NCBI RefSeq assembly: GCF_000708595.2
Contig: NZ_JARP01000010.1
Coordinates: 22,466-86,465 of the forward strand
DNA: 64,000 nucleotides
Source of the DNA: Flavobacterium sp. KJJ
GTDB lineage: Bacteria > Bacteroidota > Bacteroidia > Flavobacteriales > Flavobacteriaceae
Reading direction: 5' to 3'
The position numbers and the translations under genes are program-made. This document shows, in pieces, positions 36,838 to 46,798 of this stretch (positions within the stretch are counted from its first letter, which is position 1; every line of letters starts with the position of its first letter). Below the pieces are notes generated by a model, which saw only the letters and a program-made list of their open reading frames with translations, was not told the origin of the DNA and ran no database searches.

Positions 36838-39800
36838 TTAAAATGTAACATCAAGTCCAAAAATTACTGATTTTGGTTGTGGATATCTGCCTATATCAAT
36901 TCCGGCAGAATTTGCATTAGTATCTACACGTGCAACTTCAGGATCTAAACCAGAATAATTTGTAATTGTAACAAGATTTTGCGCACTTACATAGAATCTT
37001 ATATGTGAAAAATAGCTGTTAAAGGCTTCTCCTGAAAAGGTATATCCTATAGTAACATTTTTTAATCTTGTGTAAGAACCATCTTCAACATATCGTTGGC
37101 TTGCAGAAGACCAGTTTTGGCCTGCCCCAAGTGCTCTTGGTAATGTAGCCGATGAATTAGTAACCACTCCATTTTGAACAATTGATCGATCTAAAACATC
37201 TGTACTTGCATTAAACAAACGTGACATAGCTTCTAGGTCAAACTTATTTGCATTAAAAACATCATTCCCCTGAACTCCTGTTATAAAGCAGTTAAAATCG
37301 AACTTTTTATATGCAGCTGTAAGGTTTAAGCCATATGTAAAATCAGGATATGGATTTCCTATATTAGTTTTATCATCAGAGTTAATTACTTTGTCTCCAT
37401 TGCGATCTACAAACCTAATATCACCAGGTTGTATAGTAGTTTGGCCAGCCCCTAAAGCAGCATCTACTTCTGCCTGATTTTGATAAATCCCGTTGGTTTG
37501 ATACCCGTAAAAATAGAATAATGGCTGACCAACTTCCAATCTTGAGAAATTCTCTAGACCTGCTCTTACTGCCGGACCAGCTAAGACACTAGTTACACCG
37601 GGAGCTAAACCTGTTACTTCGTTTTTGCTTGTTCCCAAATTTGCTATAGCAGACCAGGTAAAATCGCCTTTTCTGTCATTGTATCCAAGTGACAGTTCAA
37701 ATCCGTGCACTTTTACATCGGCAACATTTTGAATTTGAGTTCCTCCACCAGCTGAACCTACAGAAGCAGGAAGCGGTACTGCGAAAAGAATATCGCTGCT
37801 TTTATTATTAAAATATTCGACAGATCCTGTGAATTTTTCATCAAACAATCCAAAGTCCAAACCTATGTTTCTGTCATTTTTAGACTCCCATTTCAAATCC
37901 GGATTTGCAGCTCTTCCTGCAGTAACACCAGCTCCTGCAGCTCCGTTAAACGGATATGTATAATTTGCTGCCAACGATGAACTGTATTGATAATCGTCTA
38001 TTCTGTCGTTACCTGTTGTACCTGTACTCGCTCTAAGCTTCAATGTGCTAAAAACAGAATCGGTCATAAAACTTTCTTTTGCAATATTCCAACCTAAAGC
38101 AACAGAGTAGAAATTACCATAGCGGTTATTAGATCCAAAACGAGAAGAAGCATCTCGGCGACCTGAAACTGCAAGCAGGTATCTCTCATCGTAATCATAA
38201 TTAATACGGGCTATGTAACCTAAATTATTAGCCTCAATATTACTAGAACTCAAATTGGCATCTTGTAGTCGCAACTGGTCTATTTCATTTGAAATATAGT
38301 AACGGCTGCTAGCTATTAAATTCTGGCTCTTATTCTCAATTTTAGTTATAACCCCTAATACTTCTAAATTATGTTTAGAAGCAAAAGTAGTTTTGTATGT
38401 TAAACTGTTATCAAAAACAATGGTTTGTCCCTGAGAATTTGTTTCAGCAGTAGACGAATACGCCTGTTTATGTGCTGAACCATCTTCGTAACCTGGAATA
38501 AAAGTGTGATCTTGACTTGTATAATAATCTAAGGAAACCTGTGATCTGAATTTTAATCCTTTAAAAATTTGCAATTCAGCATAAATGTTTCCTATTATAG
38601 ATAACCCCTTAATTGTTTGGTATCCTAAATTTGCTACACGTACAGGGTTTTCTGCATCCTGTCCATCAGCTGTAGATGGGCCTTGGTAACCTCCTACATT
38701 ATCTGCATTATAAACTGGCAAATACGGCGCCATTTTAATAGCATGTTCTAATAATGTTCTACCTCCTGAAGCACGTTCTGGATTAGTTTTGCTGAATGAC
38801 AATCCAATATTACTGCCAACAGTTAATTTACCTATATTTTGTGTATTATTGGCTCTGAAAGAGTAACGTTCAAAACCTGTACTGATAACAGCTCCATCTT
38901 GTTTTAAATATTCTGCAGAATAACGACTTGTAGCATTCTCGGTACCATTTGAGAAACTTAAATTATAATCCTGCATTATGCCACTCTGAAAGATTTCGTC
39001 CTGCCAGTCTGTATTTATATTCCCAAATTGAGCAGCTCTTGCACTTACATCGCTCCCTAAATCTTTAGCATATTGTAAATATTGTTGTGTATTTAAAACA
39101 TCGTATCTTTTAGTAATAGTTTGAAAACCTGTGTAAGTATTAAAATTTAGTTGCCCAGGACCTTTTTTCCCTTTTTTGGTAGTTACCATAATGACCCCGT
39201 TAAAAGCTTTAGAACCGTATAAAGCTGTTGTTGAGGCATCTTTTAAAACCGACATCGATTCAATATCATTAGGACTCAAGCCAGATAAATTACCTGTCAA
39301 AACTCCATCGATAACATATAAAGGAGCACTATTTCCCATTGTAGCCAAACCACGAATAGTAACTGTAGGGCTTGAACCAGGCGCGCCATTTACAACGGTA
39401 ACACCAGCTGCTCTACCCTGTAAAGCCGACTCTGCATTTGTAATAGGAACTGCTGTAATATCTTTTGAACTTACTGTCGAAATTGCTCCTGTTACTTTAG
39501 TTCTCTTTTGAGCACCATACGCTACGACAACTTCTTGTAAGTTTTGTGCAGATTCTACTAATGTAACATTAATTGTTGTACGAGTCCCCACTGTAATAGT
39601 CTGTGTAACCAAGCCAACAAAAGAAAACGTTATTCTATCAGTAGGATTCACTCCATTTAAAGAGTATTTACCATCAAAATCTGTAGAAGCGCTAATTTTG
39701 GAACCTTCTACAATTACACTGGCACCAGGCAAAGGAAACCCTGAGGGATCGATAACCACACCCTGTATGGTCTTTGATTGTGCCATCACATTCTGATAGC

Positions 39801-39846
39801 TTATCATTAGCAATGCGATTATTGCAAATTTTAATTTTAACATCAT
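36838..39846 (-). CDS. SusC/RagA-family TonB-linked outer-membrane transporter
   Basis: A 1002-residue barrel protein with signal peptide (to about QNVMAQ). A CarboxypepD_reg_2 domain follows (about 27-110, IQGVVIDPSGFPLPGASV, DFDGKYSLNGV). A plug domain comes next (about 120-225) with LQGRAAGVTVVNGAPG, TVTIRGLATMGNSAPLYVIDGVL and LKDASTTALYGSKAFNGVIMVTTKKGK. The remainder is the 22-strand barrel, with YGNFYSVALGWNIAKESFM and a C-terminal aromatic strand (VIFGLDVTF). No N-terminal STN domain is present, so it is not an anti-sigma transducer type. The hybrid regulator gene lies just upstream in the same orientation and is a likely controller. Neighbouring downstream genes are haloperoxidase-type proteins, not glycosidases. 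Confidence 0.94.
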   Translation of the reverse strand: MMLKLKFAIIALLMISYQNVMAQSKTIQGVVIDPSGFPLPGASVIVEGSKISASTDFDGKYSLNGVNPTDRITFSFVGLVTQTITVGTRTTINVTLVESAQNLQEVVVAYGAQKRTKVTGAISTVSSKDITAVPITNAESALQGRAAGVTVVNGAPGSSPTVTIRGLATMGNSAPLYVIDGVLTGNLSGLSPNDIESMSVLKDASTTALYGSKAFNGVIMVTTKKGKKGPGQLNFNTYTGFQTITKRYDVLNTQQYLQYAKDLGSDVSARAAQFGNINTDWQDEIFQSGIMQDYNLSFSNGTENATSRYSAEYLKQDGAVISTGFERYSFRANNTQNIGKLTVGSNIGLSFSKTNPERASGGRTLLEHAIKMAPYLPVYNADNVGGYQGPSTADGQDAENPVRVANLGYQTIKGLSIIGNIYAELQIFKGLKFRSQVSLDYYTSQDHTFIPGYEDGSAHKQAYSSTAETNSQGQTIVFDNSLTYKTTFASKHNLEVLGVITKIENKSQNLIASSRYYISNEIDQLRLQDANLSSSNIEANNLGYIARINYDYDERYLLAVSGRRDASSRFGSNNRYGNFYSVALGWNIAKESFMTDSVFSTLKLRASTGTTGNDRIDDYQYSSSLAANYTYPFNGAAGAGVTAGRAANPDLKWESKNDRNIGLDFGLFDEKFTGSVEYFNNKSSDILFAVPLPASVGSAGGGTQIQNVADVKVHGFELSLGYNDRKGDFTWSAIANLGTSKNEVTGLAPGVTSVLAGPAVRAGLENFSRLEVGQPLFYFYGYQTNGIYQNQAEVDAALGAGQTTIQPGDIRFVDRNGDKVINSDDKTNIGNPYPDFTYGLNLTAAYKKFDFNCFITGVQGNDVFNANKFDLEAMSRLFNASTDVLDRSIVQNGVVTNSSATLPRALGAGQNWSSASQRYVEDGSYTRLKNVTIGYTFSGEAFNSYFSHIRFYVSAQNLVTITNYSGLDPEVARVDTNANSAGIDIGRYPQPKSVIFGLDVTF

Positions 39847-40450
39847 ATTAATTGGTTTTTTGTTTAGTTTAAATAATTATTTGGTTGTAAAGTTTTTGCT
39901 ATTTATGCACTGAGACAATTTATTTTTTACGTTATTTTTCTGCCCTTAAAATTTTTGAAAATAAGAATACGATTTTCATTGATTTTATATTTTCCCAAAT
40001 CCTAAAGTGTTGGTTTTAAAATTTGATTGAGAAAAAAATGGACTGTTCAATACACAAAAATTAGTTTCATTTCATGTTTTTAATTGGTTTAAAATTGTTA
40101 GTAATGTTTTCATGGTTATTGATGTTTAGTTAACTCAAAAATATAACGTTAACATAAATTTCACATACTACATATGATGCAAAAACTATCAAATTTGTAG
40201 CACAAGAGTTAAAAAAACGAACAAAATCAACATTTAGCTTTTATTTACTAAACAAAATAAAATTCCTATTTTGGTAATTATGAACCATTATTTTTCATGC
40301 ATTCATAAATTAAATAAGAATTAATATTGATTTAATAATCACCCAAAAAGTATAGAATCACATAAAACTTAATTATTTATACTTTACATTTATTTCTATT
40401 CCTATAATTTTCCTTTTTATTTTTCATTTTGCCTGTCTGTAAAAAACAAA
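39847..40450 (-). promoter_or_regulatory. SusC upstream region with a possible promoter
   Basis: This gene-free stretch of about 600 bases lies between the SusC start and the terminator of the hybrid regulator. The minus strand has TATTTTTG at 40143-40136, which fits TAnnTTTG, but no TTG at the usual distance, as might be expected for an activator-dependent promoter. It would give a leader of about 290 bases. A short symmetric AACGTTAA-like sequence (about 40145-40153) lies next to it. No CAACCGGTTG operator is present here, unlike the GH43 operons. Confidence 0.35.
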
Positions 40451-40472
40451 AAGACGGCATAAAAGCCGTCTT
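40451..40472 (-). terminator. Terminator of the hybrid two-component regulator gene
   Basis: AAGACGGC (40451-40458) pairs with GCCGTCTT (40465-40472) around a 6-base loop. On the minus strand a T-rich run follows (TTTTTGTTTTTT). It is 20 bases after the regulator stop and separates that gene from the SusC transcript. Confidence 0.85.
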
Positions 40473-40492
40473 GGAATAATTTAAAAAATGCA

Positions 40493-43400
40493 TTATTTTT
40501 TGTTGTGAGTGGGCAGATAACCGTATTTATCTTTATAACATTTTGTAAAATACGAAGGAGAACTAAACCCAACTTTATAACTAATTTCGGTTATATTGTC
40601 ATTGCCAAATTCTATTAATTCTTTAGCTTTTTCTAAACGCACATTTCGAATAAATTCATTTACTGATACACCTGTTAGTGTCTTAATTTTTCGATACAAT
40701 TGGCTTCTGCTCAAAAACACTTTCGAAGCTAAATCTTCAACACTTAATTCCGTCTCATTAATATTTCCATTTATATAATGCAATACATTTTTTATAAAAT
40801 CATTATCTAGAGTAGTTGTTTTTTCTTTTGCTTTTGGTGTAATTCCGTTATAGAATTTATTAAACATAATTTGCCTGCTATTAATCAATTGCACCAGACT
40901 CGATCTTAAAATATCCATGTCAAAAGGTTTGCTTAAGTACATATCTGCACCCGAATCAATACCTTCTAATCGATCTTTTACCAATGCTTTTGCAGACAAC
41001 ATCATTAACGGAATATGACTGGTTTTTAAATCGGCCTTAATACTTTTACACAATTCTAAACCATTCATAACAGGCATAATTACATCTGTTAAAATTAAAT
41101 CAGGCAATTTCTGCAAAGCTAATTCTAAACCAACCTGACCATTCTCTGCTACTAAAACTTTATACTCTTTTTTGAGTTCATTTTTTAAATAATTTCTAAG
41201 TTCGACATTATCTTCAACTATTAAAATAGTGTAAATTCGATCTTGTTTTTCTTCATTTTCCTCTGATTGGGTTTCCGCTTTTTCTATAACAGGCGTGAAA
41301 CTCATTTTTTTCTCCTTTTTAAAATCCTCAAGTAATATTTCACTTTCATTAAAAAACTCTTTTCCAATGGGAAATAATAATTTAAAAGTAGTACCAACTC
41401 CCAATTCACTTTCTACTTCGATCATTCCTTTATGCAATTCTACAAAACCGCGTACTACTTCCAAACCTATGCCGGTACTTCCATAATAAGCTTTATTTAA
41501 ATTGTTAACCTGATAGAAACGGTCAAAAATTCTCTTGATATCTTTTTTCTCTAATCCAGAACCAGTGTCTTCCACAATAACCTCAAATGAAGGATAAGAA
41601 GTTGCGGAATCTATCAAAGGAAAATGAATCAATTCGTTGTTGACCACTATTTTTACAGTTATTCTTCCCTTATCTGGCGTAACCTTAAAGGCATTTGAAA
41701 TTACATTAAAAATAATTTTTTCAAACATTTTTGGATCAATCCAATCTTTTAAAGCTGTTTTATTAGATTCAAATTCCAAATGAATTCCACGACTCAATGC
41801 TTCTTCATCAAAATAACTGACAATTTCTTTTGTAAAGCTTACTACCTCAATTAGTTGCAATTGCAATGTCATTTTATTGAACTGCAATTGGTTAAAATCC
41901 ATTAACTCATTAATTAATCGTGAAAGTCTGTCAGAGCTTTTTTGAATTGTCTGCAATTTTTTCAATACACTGTCTGGCAAATCTGAGGAATAATTTCTGA
42001 GAATATCGCCTAACGGATTTAAAATTAGAGTCAGTGGTGTTCGAAACTCATGCGAGATATTGGTAAAGAATTGCAATTTTTTATTATTTAATTTTTCAAT
42101 CTGAACCGCTTTTGTCTTTTCAAATTCTATCATTTGGTTTTGTTTAAAACGATTCTGATAATATTGATTGCCAAAATAAATAGCGGCTAACAACAACAGC
42201 GTATAAAATAAATAAGCAAAAGATGTTTTCCACCAAGGTGGTAAAATTTCAATTCTTAATTCTAATGGTTTTTGACTCCAAACTCCATTTTTTTCTGATG
42301 CTTTAACTTTAAAAATATAATTGCCTGGCGCTAAGTTTGTATAAGTTGCCGAGCGCTTATTGCCAACATAGTTCCACGAATCTTCAAAACCTTCTAAATA
42401 GTAAGCAAATTCATTTCGTGCCGGATATGAATAATTTACAGCAATAAAATCGATGGTAAATACAGACTGATCGTGTCTGAGGATTATTTTTTTTGTTTGG
42501 GAAATTACTTTTATTAAGGGTGAGTTTTTTTCTAATGGCCCAACTGATTTATTAAAAAGTTTTAGATCTGTAAAATAAATTGGAAGCTGTTTTTTACTCT
42601 TAACTAAATTCGTTGGATTAAAGTAATTTAAGCCTTCATAGCTTCCAAAATACAATACTCCGTTTTCATCTTTTAGAACTGAATTGTTATTAAAATCATT
42701 TCCTAATAAACCATCATAGATCGAATAATTAAAGGTAGTTTTGTTTTTTAAATTTAGTCTTGTGATTCCTTTCTTGCCACTCAACCAAATACCTCCATCA
42801 TTAGCTTCTACTATAGATGAAATTGACTTTTCATGAAGTCCTTTGAAATTAATATACCATTTAAGGCTATCTGTTTTTTTATTGTAACTGAATAAGCCTG
42901 CACCATCGGTACCAATCCAAATTTCTTTATTTTCAGCCTCATATAAAGTATTAATAGTGTGTGTACTTTTATGATTTTTTAGCTTTTCAGACATTTTATC
43001 TCGAAAAGAAACTACTGAAAAGGTAACAAAATCATTTGTCACAACCTTGTATAAACCTGTTGTTGAGCCTACCCAAACAGCATCATCTGAATCGACCATC
43101 ACATTTCTGATGTCTAAATTCATTAGATTATAAAATGGTTTTGAATTACAATGATGAAATTGACGATCTGAAGGAGTATAATAGTGCAACCCTTTTGCAA
43201 ATGTACCAATCCAAATTACACCTCTTGAATCTTCCGCAATACTCATAATGTTATCTGAAGCCAGATTAGGAGTGTTTTTTGTATTATAATTAATAAAATT
43301 TCTGCTTCCTTTTTTTAAAAGAAAAATCCCTTCGTTCCAGCTTGACAACCAAATATTCTGTTTTTTATCAATAAATACTTTTGTGATATTATCGTTGGTT

Positions 43401-44614
43401 AATCCAGAATAAAAGCTGGCATCAGATTTCGTAATATGTTTAAACTTTTTAGTTCTTAGATTATATACGTCGACTCCTCCTCCTTCCATAGAAATCCACA
43501 ACTGGCCTTCATTGTCTTTTATAATACCGGTAACACAATTTGTTTGTAAGGATTGTGAATTTCCAGGCAAACTTTCGATAATATTTACCTTGCTGTTTAT
43601 TTTATCGAAAATACCCAATCCTTTATTATAATAACCAAGCCAAATTCTACGCTCCTTATCAAGAAATAAAGACCAGACTGAATTTGAACTTAAACTACGT
43701 TCATTGAATTTGCTGTTCACATATTTTTCCTGAACAACACCTTGATCATTTACAATGATTAATCCATCATTTTCAGTTGCGCATAGTATTGTTTTAGGAT
43801 CTGTTGCCAATATTGACATAATTCTTTTTTTCGTAATAGGATAAGAAAAAGCCTGATTAGAATTTAGATTTACTTTAACCAGACCTTTATATCCGTTGCC
43901 AATCCACAAATTTTGTCTGCTGTCTAAAAACATAGATACTATATTTCCCGATAAAATTTGATTATCGTTGCCTGCAGTTATTTTTTGAACTTCGTTTTTT
44001 GCCTTATTGAGTACTTTCAAGCCAAAATTAGTTCCTAGGTAAATGGTTCCTTTTTTATCCTTTACTAAGCTGTTAATAAGATGATTTTCGGGATTAGAAA
44101 CGTCTAGCTTTATTGAACTAATTTCTCTAGTTTTAACATTTAGTTTCAATAAACCGCCATTAAAAGTTCCTAAAAACAAATTACCATTATTATCTTCAAT
44201 AATGCTTTTAACAGAAATTACATTCTCTTTGTTTATCTTTTTTTTAATATCAATACTTTCAAAAGTATTTAAATCTCTGTTATAAAGACACAAACCTTCA
44301 TCAGTTCCAACCCACAACCGGTTGTTTGTATCTACGTAAGTTGCGTAAATCAGATTACTATTTATTGAATTACTAGCGTTGGAATTTTGTTCATATGAAA
44401 TATAATTTACTCCATCAAATTTAAATAGACCTGCACCATTTGTGCCCATCCACATAATCCCAAATTGATCTTGCGCAATGCTATAAATACCGCTTTTTGA
44501 AGTCTCTTTGTTGACTAAACGAAATTGGTAGTTTTCAAAAGTATTTTGAGAAAGCACATTATTTACTATAAAAAATAAGATAACAATAATGCTAAAACAT
44601 TTTTTTTTTGACAT
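40493..44614 (-). CDS. Hybrid two-component system sensor/regulator (HTCS)
   Basis: A 1373-residue one-protein signalling system. The periplasmic sensor has two Reg_prop propellers (about 25-690; repeats such as GIMWMGTNGAGLFKFDG and RLWVGTDEGLCLYNR) and a Y_Y_Y domain (about 715-780). A membrane helix follows near 795-815. Then come a histidine kinase (ISHEFRTP, H855; ATPase STGIGLEVVRGFVELHKG), a receiver (ILTDVIMPVMNG, D1177) and a C-terminal AraC-type helix-turn-helix (about 1270-1370, ITEISYKVGFSSPSYFTKCYKDKYG). HTCS proteins sense oligosaccharides and activate polysaccharide utilisation genes. Position between the GH43/esterase/GH3/GH97 operon and SusC suggests control of one or both. 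A perfect CAACCGGTTG palindrome lies inside the coding sequence at 44315-44324. Confidence 0.92.
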   Translation of the reverse strand: MSKKKCFSIIVILFFIVNNVLSQNTFENYQFRLVNKETSKSGIYSIAQDQFGIMWMGTNGAGLFKFDGVNYISYEQNSNASNSINSNLIYATYVDTNNRLWVGTDEGLCLYNRDLNTFESIDIKKKINKENVISVKSIIEDNNGNLFLGTFNGGLLKLNVKTREISSIKLDVSNPENHLINSLVKDKKGTIYLGTNFGLKVLNKAKNEVQKITAGNDNQILSGNIVSMFLDSRQNLWIGNGYKGLVKVNLNSNQAFSYPITKKRIMSILATDPKTILCATENDGLIIVNDQGVVQEKYVNSKFNERSLSSNSVWSLFLDKERRIWLGYYNKGLGIFDKINSKVNIIESLPGNSQSLQTNCVTGIIKDNEGQLWISMEGGGVDVYNLRTKKFKHITKSDASFYSGLTNDNITKVFIDKKQNIWLSSWNEGIFLLKKGSRNFINYNTKNTPNLASDNIMSIAEDSRGVIWIGTFAKGLHYYTPSDRQFHHCNSKPFYNLMNLDIRNVMVDSDDAVWVGSTTGLYKVVTNDFVTFSVVSFRDKMSEKLKNHKSTHTINTLYEAENKEIWIGTDGAGLFSYNKKTDSLKWYINFKGLHEKSISSIVEANDGGIWLSGKKGITRLNLKNKTTFNYSIYDGLLGNDFNNNSVLKDENGVLYFGSYEGLNYFNPTNLVKSKKQLPIYFTDLKLFNKSVGPLEKNSPLIKVISQTKKIILRHDQSVFTIDFIAVNYSYPARNEFAYYLEGFEDSWNYVGNKRSATYTNLAPGNYIFKVKASEKNGVWSQKPLELRIEILPPWWKTSFAYLFYTLLLLAAIYFGNQYYQNRFKQNQMIEFEKTKAVQIEKLNNKKLQFFTNISHEFRTPLTLILNPLGDILRNYSSDLPDSVLKKLQTIQKSSDRLSRLINELMDFNQLQFNKMTLQLQLIEVVSFTKEIVSYFDEEALSRGIHLEFESNKTALKDWIDPKMFEKIIFNVISNAFKVTPDKGRITVKIVVNNELIHFPLIDSATSYPSFEVIVEDTGSGLEKKDIKRIFDRFYQVNNLNKAYYGSTGIGLEVVRGFVELHKGMIEVESELGVGTTFKLLFPIGKEFFNESEILLEDFKKEKKMSFTPVIEKAETQSEENEEKQDRIYTILIVEDNVELRNYLKNELKKEYKVLVAENGQVGLELALQKLPDLILTDVIMPVMNGLELCKSIKADLKTSHIPLMMLSAKALVKDRLEGIDSGADMYLSKPFDMDILRSSLVQLINSRQIMFNKFYNGITPKAKEKTTTLDNDFIKNVLHYINGNINETELSVEDLASKVFLSRSQLYRKIKTLTGVSVNEFIRNVRLEKAKELIEFGNDNITEISYKVGFSSPSYFTKCYKDKYGYLPTHNKK
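44314..44325. promoter_or_regulatory. Intragenic copy of the CAACCGGTTG palindrome
   Basis: ACAACCGGTTGT is a perfect 12-base palindrome about 290 bases inside the hybrid regulator gene. It shares the ten-base core of the operators before both GH43 operons. It also encodes Asn-Arg-Leu of a propeller repeat, so it may be coincidence. A bound repressor here could act as a roadblock on the regulator gene. Confidence 0.25.
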
Positions 44615-44821
44615 ATTACGATTAGTTAAATAATTATATAGTTTTTTTACTCAGAAACTTATTTGACGTCTTAATCATACAATTTTTATTATTTTAAGGC
44701 TAGGAAAGGAAAATTACAGATACAAATTTCAACTTCCATTCGCATTGCCTTATGCTGGTTTTTAAAGTGGCAAACTAAAAGGATAATTCATTTTAATTTG
44801 CTAATTAAATTTTAAAAAAAA

Positions 44822-46765
44822 TTAATTCAACAACACTATTCCACCGTTAGAAGGAATTTCAATTTCAATCTCTTGATTATTTTTCAGCTTTATAGGTTTG
44901 ACATTTCCATTTAACCTTTCATCATCGAAATAGTATTTTAATGCTGTTCCCGAAGCCATCATGGAAAGTTTTAATTTAATTTTCAGCGTTTCTTTTTGTG
45001 CATTAACTCCTGCTATATACCATCTTGCACCTTTTCTTCGGGCAAGCACAGCGTATTTACCAGGATATCCATTCAAAAATCTTAATTCATCCCAAGTTGT
45101 TGGAACTTCTTTCATGAAATCGATAGCCCAAGATGGGGCATCGTATAAATTATTTGGCGCCAATGCAAAATGTTGCACACTGCTTTGAAAAAGTACTGCA
45201 GTAGCTAAGGCAAACACGTCAGAAGTAATTCGTTTAGAACCTTTATTTGGAATATTATCACTATTATAGAATTTATTTAATGCACTTCCCCCAAAATCCA
45301 TACTTCCAACCGCGTTTCGAATGAAGGTATGTATTGAAGCATTTTTGGCTTCATTATCACAGCTGGCTTGTCCAAAATGCAGATTTTCGCTAGCTAACAC
45401 GGCCTCGCTAGCGGCATAATTAGGATACATACGCTCCCAGCCTCTTGGCAGTGTACAACCATGAAAAATAACCATAAGTCCAAAATCATTGGCATCTGTC
45501 AGGATATCTTCATACAATTTCATAGTGATTTGTTTGTCTCCACCAAAAAAATCTACCTTAATTCCTTTTATACCGATATTTTTCATCCAGGCCATTTCCT
45601 TACGGCGAATTATAGAATTGTCCATCATTCCTCTAGGACCTTGTGGTGCATCATTCCAATAGCCGTTAGAGTTATACCATAAATACAAACCAACACCTTT
45701 TTGTGCGCCGTATTCTGCCAGTTCAGCAATTTTATTTTTTCCTATCTGAGTATCCCAAAGTGCATCAATTAAAATAGTCTCATATCCCATTGCGGCACTA
45801 AAATCTATATATTGTTTTTGTACGGGAAAAGTAGTATTCCCATCCATTTTGATGATCCAGCTCCAGGAACCTTTGGTATATTTGTATTCTTTGAAAGCTT
45901 TATATTTTGGCTTAACCAAATCAAAAGGAATTGTTGTTTCTACAATTGGAGCAAGCGTTTCTCCAATAGTGATAGTTCTCCAGGGAGTTTCGCCACTGAG
46001 TGACATTCCCGGTGCTGGCGTTCCATTACCGTTATTTTCTCCCATCATAGGAAATCCGATAGTGTATAATCCTTTATCATGTCCAATTAATCGGCTGCCG
46101 CAATATCCACTGTCTACACCAGTTTCAGAGATTAAAAGCCAGCCATTATTTTTTACTTTAAAAAGACAGGGAAATGTATAACCTTCGCCTATACCGTTTT
46201 TTCCCATTTCGGCATCTAATGTATATGATGTTTCATAACTCGGGGCACTTCTTGCATATCCAGTCATTGGTTTGCTTTGCGGACAAAGAAAAGTTGTAGC
46301 TCCTTCGGGCAGCATAAAGCCAGAAGCCTCTTCCTGAACAATGCAAGAAAGCACATCCTTTTGAGGATATATTTTATATTTAAAAGCTACATTGTTATTG
46401 CTTACCCTAAATATTACATCAATCGCTAGTTTATTCTCTTTGGTAAAAGAAAATACGGCTTCATTAGCTTCATAATGCACATTGCGCTGCTTGATAGTAA
46501 GCAGTTCATATTTTTCATCAATTTTATTCTGATTTACGTCTGTATTTAAAACTAATCCTGTTGAAAAATCACCAACACTGGTTTTCAAACCCAGAGGAGA
46601 ATTTTCTAAGAACGTTTTTTCATTGTATGTAACACTATACAAAGGCAATCCATTAGAAACAGAAAGAAAAACTTTAAGTTTTCCATCAGGACTCTTTACA
46701 ACTGATTGTGCATTTATGTTTAAAAAACTAAACAGACAAAAACATATAAAATATTTAAAACTCAT
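44822..46765 (-). CDS. GH97 enzyme, probably of the retaining (alpha-galactosidase-like) type
   Basis: A 647-residue protein with a signal peptide (to NINAQ). It shows the GH97 order of an N-terminal beta-super-sandwich (SPDGKLKVFLSVSNGLPLYSVTY), a (beta/alpha)8 barrel (TKGSWSWIIKMDG, ILIDALWD, GVGLYLWYNSNGYWNDAPQGPRG) and a C-terminal beta domain (GIVLLN end). The segment GIKGIKVDFFGGDKQ puts Asp405 where retaining GH97 alpha-galactosidases have their nucleophile; inverting SusB-type alpha-glucosidases use glutamates elsewhere. In a xylan context it could remove alpha-galactosyl or similar side groups. It follows the GH3 gene by 33 bases and ends the operon begun by the GH43 gene at 53899. 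The retaining mechanism is inferred from one residue. Confidence 0.87.
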   Translation of the reverse strand: MSFKYFICFCLFSFLNINAQSVVKSPDGKLKVFLSVSNGLPLYSVTYNEKTFLENSPLGLKTSVGDFSTGLVLNTDVNQNKIDEKYELLTIKQRNVHYEANEAVFSFTKENKLAIDVIFRVSNNNVAFKYKIYPQKDVLSCIVQEEASGFMLPEGATTFLCPQSKPMTGYARSAPSYETSYTLDAEMGKNGIGEGYTFPCLFKVKNNGWLLISETGVDSGYCGSRLIGHDKGLYTIGFPMMGENNGNGTPAPGMSLSGETPWRTITIGETLAPIVETTIPFDLVKPKYKAFKEYKYTKGSWSWIIKMDGNTTFPVQKQYIDFSAAMGYETILIDALWDTQIGKNKIAELAEYGAQKGVGLYLWYNSNGYWNDAPQGPRGMMDNSIIRRKEMAWMKNIGIKGIKVDFFGGDKQITMKLYEDILTDANDFGLMVIFHGCTLPRGWERMYPNYAASEAVLASENLHFGQASCDNEAKNASIHTFIRNAVGSMDFGGSALNKFYNSDNIPNKGSKRITSDVFALATAVLFQSSVQHFALAPNNLYDAPSWAIDFMKEVPTTWDELRFLNGYPGKYAVLARRKGARWYIAGVNAQKETLKIKLKLSMMASGTALKYYFDDERLNGNVKPIKLKNNQEIEIEIPSNGGIVLLN

Positions 46766-46798
46766 AGCACTTTATTTTTTTGCAATAGAACAGCTAAT

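Noticed and set aside
39176..39511. 111-residue plus-strand frame inside the SusC gene
   Set aside because: Antisense to the SusC plug region, whose TonB-receptor motifs are unmistakable.
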